The position numbers and the translations under genes were made by a program. This document shows, piece by piece, positions 33,710 through 36,429 of a stretch of 36,429 nucleotides of DNA. The notes beneath the pieces were generated by a model. It saw nothing but the letters and a program-made list of their open reading frames with translations, was not told where the DNA came from and made no database searches. The number at the start of each line of letters is the position of its first letter. Within the stretch, counting starts at the first letter, position 1. This DNA is from an uncultured Lachnoclostridium sp. GTDB lineage: Bacteria; Bacillota; Clostridia; Lachnospirales; Lachnospiraceae. The stretch covers positions 1-36,429 of the forward strand of contig CANBKJ010000026.1 of assembly GCA_947369165.1 (NCBI GenBank), read 5' to 3'.

Positions 33710-34945
33710 CTAAATCCTATGTATAAACAGTCCACTTCTGAGCTTCGGTTCAAACCAGGTAGATTTTGGCGGCATCAAAAGACCGTTATCTGCTACGTCA
33801 AAAAGCTCGATAATGGATGTCGGATACATGGAAAATGAAATGCACATATCTTCACTGGCTCTGCGCTCCAATTCCTGTAACCCACGGATCCCCCCGACAA
33901 AATCAATCCGGCTGTCCGTCCTTGGATCTCCGATACCAAGGACCGGTCCCAGCAGATTATCCTGCAGAACCGATACATCCAGGCTCTCCACTGCGTCCTT
34001 TCCCTCAAACAGCTCCGGTTTTGCCGTCAGAACATACCATTTTCCTTCGGTATACATACCAAAAGTTCCTTTTTTCTCCGGAGCTACCGGTGTCTCTGAC
34101 TCTGCTACCTCAAATTTTTCCTTTACCTTTTCCATAAATTCACCCAGGGAAAGGCCATTCAAATCTTTCACTGTACGGTTATAATCCATAATCATCAACT
34201 CATCATGGGGAAACAGCACAGAAAGGAAGTAATTGAATTCCTCCTCACCGGTATATCCGGGATTTTCCTCCCGCCGTTTCAGCCCCACCTTTACCGCAGA
34301 GGCTGCCCGGTGATGCCCATCTGCAATATAGATCTTATCAATTCTCTGAAATGCCTGGTAGACCGTATCCACATCTTCCCTGTCGCCGATCTTCCACACC
34401 CGGTGGGAAATCCCGTCCACTGCTGTAAAATCATATACCGGTTCTGTCTTCACATACTTCTCCACCACCTGGCTGATCTCCTGATCGGCACGGTAGGCAA
34501 GAAAGATCGGCCCGGTCTGTGCCGAACAGGTGTCCACATGGGTAATGCGGTCCACTTCTTTATCTGCCCTTGTATTTTCATGCTTTTTGATCACCTGGTT
34601 CATGTAATCATCCACAGAGGAACATGCTGCCAGCCCCGTCTGGGTTCTCCCATCCATCTCCAGCTGATAAATATAGTATACCCGGTCCGGATCGGTAATA
34701 TAGACACCGTCTTCGATATCCTTCTCCAAAAGCTCCCTCGCCTTTTCATAAACCTCAGGGGCATAAGTGTCCACAGAATCATCAAAACTGGTCTCTGCCC
34801 TGTCAATCTTTAAAAAAGACATGGGCTCTCTCTGAACCTCTGCCTTTGCCTCCTGCCTGTTATAGACATCATATGGTAACGCTGCCACTCTGTCCGCCAG
34901 CTCTGCTGCCGGGCGCACACAGCTAAATGGTCTGATCTCTGCCAT
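33710..34945 (-). CDS. DUF1015 family protein
   Basis: 411 residues, typical family length. It starts MAEIRPFSCVRPAAELADRVAALPYDVYN, the family hallmark, and contains IYIADGHHRAASAVKVGLKRR (a conserved HHR motif) and the C-terminal MPPKSTWFEPKLRSGLFIHRI. The family is widespread in anaerobes and is sometimes placed near serine or phosphoglycerate metabolism, but its reaction is unknown to me. AAGGAGG lies upstream. It is the first gene of the long minus-strand run down to recO. Confidence 0.9.
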   Translation of the reverse strand: MAEIRPFSCVRPAAELADRVAALPYDVYNRQEAKAEVQREPMSFLKIDRAETSFDDSVDTYAPEVYEKARELLEKDIEDGVYITDPDRVYYIYQLEMDGRTQTGLAACSSVDDYMNQVIKKHENTRADKEVDRITHVDTCSAQTGPIFLAYRADQEISQVVEKYVKTEPVYDFTAVDGISHRVWKIGDREDVDTVYQAFQRIDKIYIADGHHRAASAVKVGLKRREENPGYTGEEEFNYFLSVLFPHDELMIMDYNRTVKDLNGLSLGEFMEKVKEKFEVAESETPVAPEKKGTFGMYTEGKWYVLTAKPELFEGKDAVESLDVSVLQDNLLGPVLGIGDPRTDSRIDFVGGIRGLQELERRASEDMCISFSMYPTSIIELFDVADNGLLMPPKSTWFEPKLRSGLFIHRI

Positions 34946-35009
34946 GTTTTCCTCCTTATCGCCACATCTGTCCGTGACCTCTTCAAAATTTCGTAAAACT
35001 TATAATCTT

Positions 35010-35038
35010 AGTATAGCGAAAAAAGGAAAAGAAAACAA
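35010..35038 (-). promoter_or_regulatory. Candidate promoter of the DUF1015-yesL-glgB run
   Basis: On the minus strand TTGTTT (35033-35038), a 17-base spacer and TATACT (35010-35015). The -35 is weak. The start would be about 55 bases before the DUF1015 gene ATG. Confidence 0.45.
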
Positions 35039-35143
35039 GCCCTTCTAAAATACTTTACAGTTCATTCACAAATGGCAAATTCATTGTTTAGACAGTTAGG
35101 CCGCTCAATCACATCGGGGCGATAAAAATTTATATTCAGCCTG

Positions 35144-35171
35144 TTGATACTGCTTGATATAAAATTATAAT
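35144..35171 (+). promoter_or_regulatory. Candidate plus-strand promoter before palindromic repeat
   Basis: TTGATA (35144-35149), a 16-base spacer and a perfect TATAAT (35166-35171). Transcription would begin about where the palindromic repeat at 35180 starts, and there is no plus-strand gene downstream. The region is AT-rich, so a chance match is possible. Confidence 0.35.
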
Positions 35172-35179
35172 ATTGACAT

Positions 35180-35260
35180 AGCTCGACGGCGCCAATTTGA
35201 ACCCTGCCTCCGCTTGTAATAGCAGCAGCAAAATAGGATTCAAATTGACGCCGTTGAACT
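35180..35260. repeat. AGCTCGA palindromic repeat, copy 2
   Basis: An 81-base element: a 26-base left arm starting AGCTCGACGGCGCCAATTTG and a right arm ending CAAATTGACGCCGTTGAACT, pairing with four mismatches or wobble pairs around a 29-base loop. It shares its arms with the 50-base copy at 22649-22698. In the 34946-35368 intergenic stretch I otherwise see only the two candidate promoters and the hairpin at 35317-35345. Confidence 0.75.
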
Positions 35261-35316
35261 GGTGAATCGGTATATATGCAGTATCATTTAACAGTAAATT
35301 CTATATTCCAATTATC

Positions 35317-35345
35317 CCAGAGGTTTCGGATATCGAAACCCCCGG
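35317..35345 (-). terminator. Hairpin downstream of the collagen-like gene
   Basis: A 12-pair stem (two G-U pairs when read on the minus strand) with a GATAT/ATATC loop, 24 bases after the collagen-like gene's stop. There is no U-tract, so termination is uncertain, but its place and stability fit a 3' end. Confidence 0.5.
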
Positions 35346-35368
35346 AAATCATTTTTCTACTGTATAAA

Positions 35369-36427
35369 TTAATTGATACTTAATCCAGCGCTGGCGTATC
35401 CTGCAACTGTATTGATCAAAGTTAATCCACTTGCCGTTGCTGAAAATACCAGCATCAACCGTGTTCGAGCCGTGACCGGAATATTTAGTCCGGTAAGAGC
35501 ACCATTTAACAATGTTCCTACGGATATAATTCCAGTTAACGATGGTGACAGGTTGATCAGTGTTCCCGCAATCGGGGTAAATACGTTGTTTGGCGTTGTA
35601 GACTGATAGATCTGCGCATTTACCGTGACAGTGGAACCAACCAATGAAAGTGCCGCTGTTGTACTAAAGAATGCACTGAACGAGGTAATGGTACCCGCAC
35701 GCGGAACCTGAAAAGCAAAGTTGGAAAGCGTTCCGCTGGCATTTGTAATATCAATTGTGGACCCCAGCAGCGTAAGACCCTGGGCACTGCTTCCAAAGCC
35801 AACAAAGGCAGGAAGTCCTGCAAGGCCTCCGGCGATTGTCGTCATAGAGATAGGAAGACCCGAAGCAAACGGAATGATCGCTCCTGTGCCTGCAGCACCA
35901 GTAGGTCCTGTTGCCCCTGTCGGACCCGTTGCTCCATCCGCTCCTGTCGGACCGGTTGCTCCATCTGCTCCCGTAGCTCCTGTCGGGCCCGTTGCTCCGT
36001 CTGCTCCCGTAGCTCCGGTCGGGCCCGTTGCTCCATCTGCTCCATCTGCTCCTGTGGCTCCTGTTGCCCCAGTTGCTCCATCTGCCCCTGTCGGACCTGT
36101 TGCCCCGTCTGCCCCTGTGGCTCCTGTCGGGCCAGTTGCTCCATCTGCTCCTGTGGCTCCTGTCGGACCCGTTGCTCCATCTGCCCCCGTGGCTCCGGTC
36201 GGACCCGTTGCTCCGTCTGCTCCTGTGGCTCCGGTCGGACCCGTTGCTCCATCCGCTCCTGTGGCTCCGGTCGAACCGGTTGCTCCGTCTGCCCCCGTCG
36301 CTCCTGTCGGACCCGTTGCTCCATCTGCCCCTGTGGCTCCGGTCGGACCCGTTGCTCCGTCTGCTCCTGTGGCTCCGGTCGGACCCGTTGCTCCATCCGC
36401 TCCTGTGGCTCCGGTCGAACCGGTTGC
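35369..36427 (-). CDS. Collagen-like protein with BclB-type C-terminal domain (5' end outside window)
   Basis: 352 residues plus stop are visible; the N-terminus lies beyond the right edge. Residues encoded by 35882-36427 are uninterrupted Gly-X-Y triplets (about 60), built from a 12-residue, 36-base unit of the type [12 protein letters not shown] with occasional GST. They lead in frame into about 170 residues starting [21 protein letters not shown], with [31 protein letters not shown] and [12 protein letters not shown]. This matches the C-terminal domain of BclB-type exosporium glycoproteins. Such proteins form trimeric filaments on spore or cell surfaces, with the C-terminal head folding first. 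The Thr-rich triplets could be O-glycosylated. A shorter start at the internal Met (35845) is not real. Confidence 0.88.
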   Translation of the reverse strand, partial: ATGSTGATGADGATGPTGATGADGATGPTGATGADGATGPTGATGADGATGSTGATGADGATGPTGATGADGATGPTGATGADGATGPTGATGADGATGPTGATGADGATGPTGADGATGATGATGADGADGATGPTGATGADGATGPTGATGADGATGPTGADGATGPTGATGPTGAAGTGAIIPFASGLPISMTTIAGGLAGLPAFVGFGSSAQGLTLLGSTIDITNASGTLSNFAFQVPRAGTITSFSAFFSTTAALSLVGSTVTVNAQIYQSTTPNNVFTPIAGTLINLSPSLTGIISVGTLLNGALTGLNIPVTARTRLMLVFSATASGLTLINTVAGYASAGLSIN

Positions 36428-36429
36428 TC

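Noticed and set aside
35842-36396. 184-codon frame rich in Glu, Gln, Arg and Pro repeats
   Set aside because: It is another frame of the Gly-X-Y array. The frame that continues into the recognised BclB-type domain is the real one.
35882-36427. 36-base tandem units that resemble a CRISPR array
   Set aside because: The units are contiguous without unique spacers and encode Gly-X-Y triplets in frame.

Overview
The window looks like chromosomal DNA of a Gram-positive gut anaerobe of the Clostridia, most likely family Lachnospiraceae. The evidence is Firmicutes-type ribosome binding sites, sigma-A-like promoters, pyruvate phosphate dikinase with the clostridial catalytic His455, an era-yqzL-recO cluster, a collagen-like protein ending in a BclB-type exosporium domain, and a secreted M60 mucin-type protease. 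The genus cannot be fixed from this sequence alone. I saw no rRNA, tRNA or CRISPR array.

Layout. 0-1.7 kb (minus): a partial PIN-domain gene with its own promoter, a 3'-truncated PLD/helicase remnant and a YjbR/MmcQ-family gene. 1.76-4.13 kb (plus): a three-gene polar amino acid ABC importer. 4.3-6.6 kb (minus): an ABC-2 exporter with an unusual double-MerR regulator and a textbook 19-bp-spacer MerR operator; this block looks acquired. 7.0-13.9 kb (minus): central carbon genes ppdK, an rRNA pseudouridine synthase, tpiA, pgk and gap. 14.3-15.7 kb (minus): glgA, bracketed by two copies of a structured repeat in inverted orientation.

16.0-22.4 kb (minus): two secreted proteins in one apparent operon. 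The first is a 1,735-residue M60 metalloprotease carrying a complete dockerin module. The second is a smaller protein with a possible cohesin-like N-terminal domain and two FN3-type domains. The 0.5 kb upstream is crowded with palindromes. 23.0-24.6 kb (minus): a NitT/TauT-type ABC permease and ATPase without a binding protein, divergent from ldhA (plus) with overlapping promoters. 25.7-34.9 kb (minus): recO, yqzL-like, era, an M16C protease, glgB, a YesL-family membrane protein and a DUF1015 protein. 35.4 kb to the right edge (minus): the 3' part of a collagen-like gene.

How the genes work together. ppdK, gap, pgk, tpiA and ldhA cover lower glycolysis, pyruvate/PEP interconversion and lactate formation. 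glgA and glgB make and branch glycogen but lie 15 kb apart. The most interesting unit is the dockerin-bearing M60 protease with its co-directional partner, which could form a small cellulosome-like secreted complex directed at host glycoproteins. The second is the set of dispersed palindromic repeats around glgA, upstream of the protease gene and next to the collagen gene.
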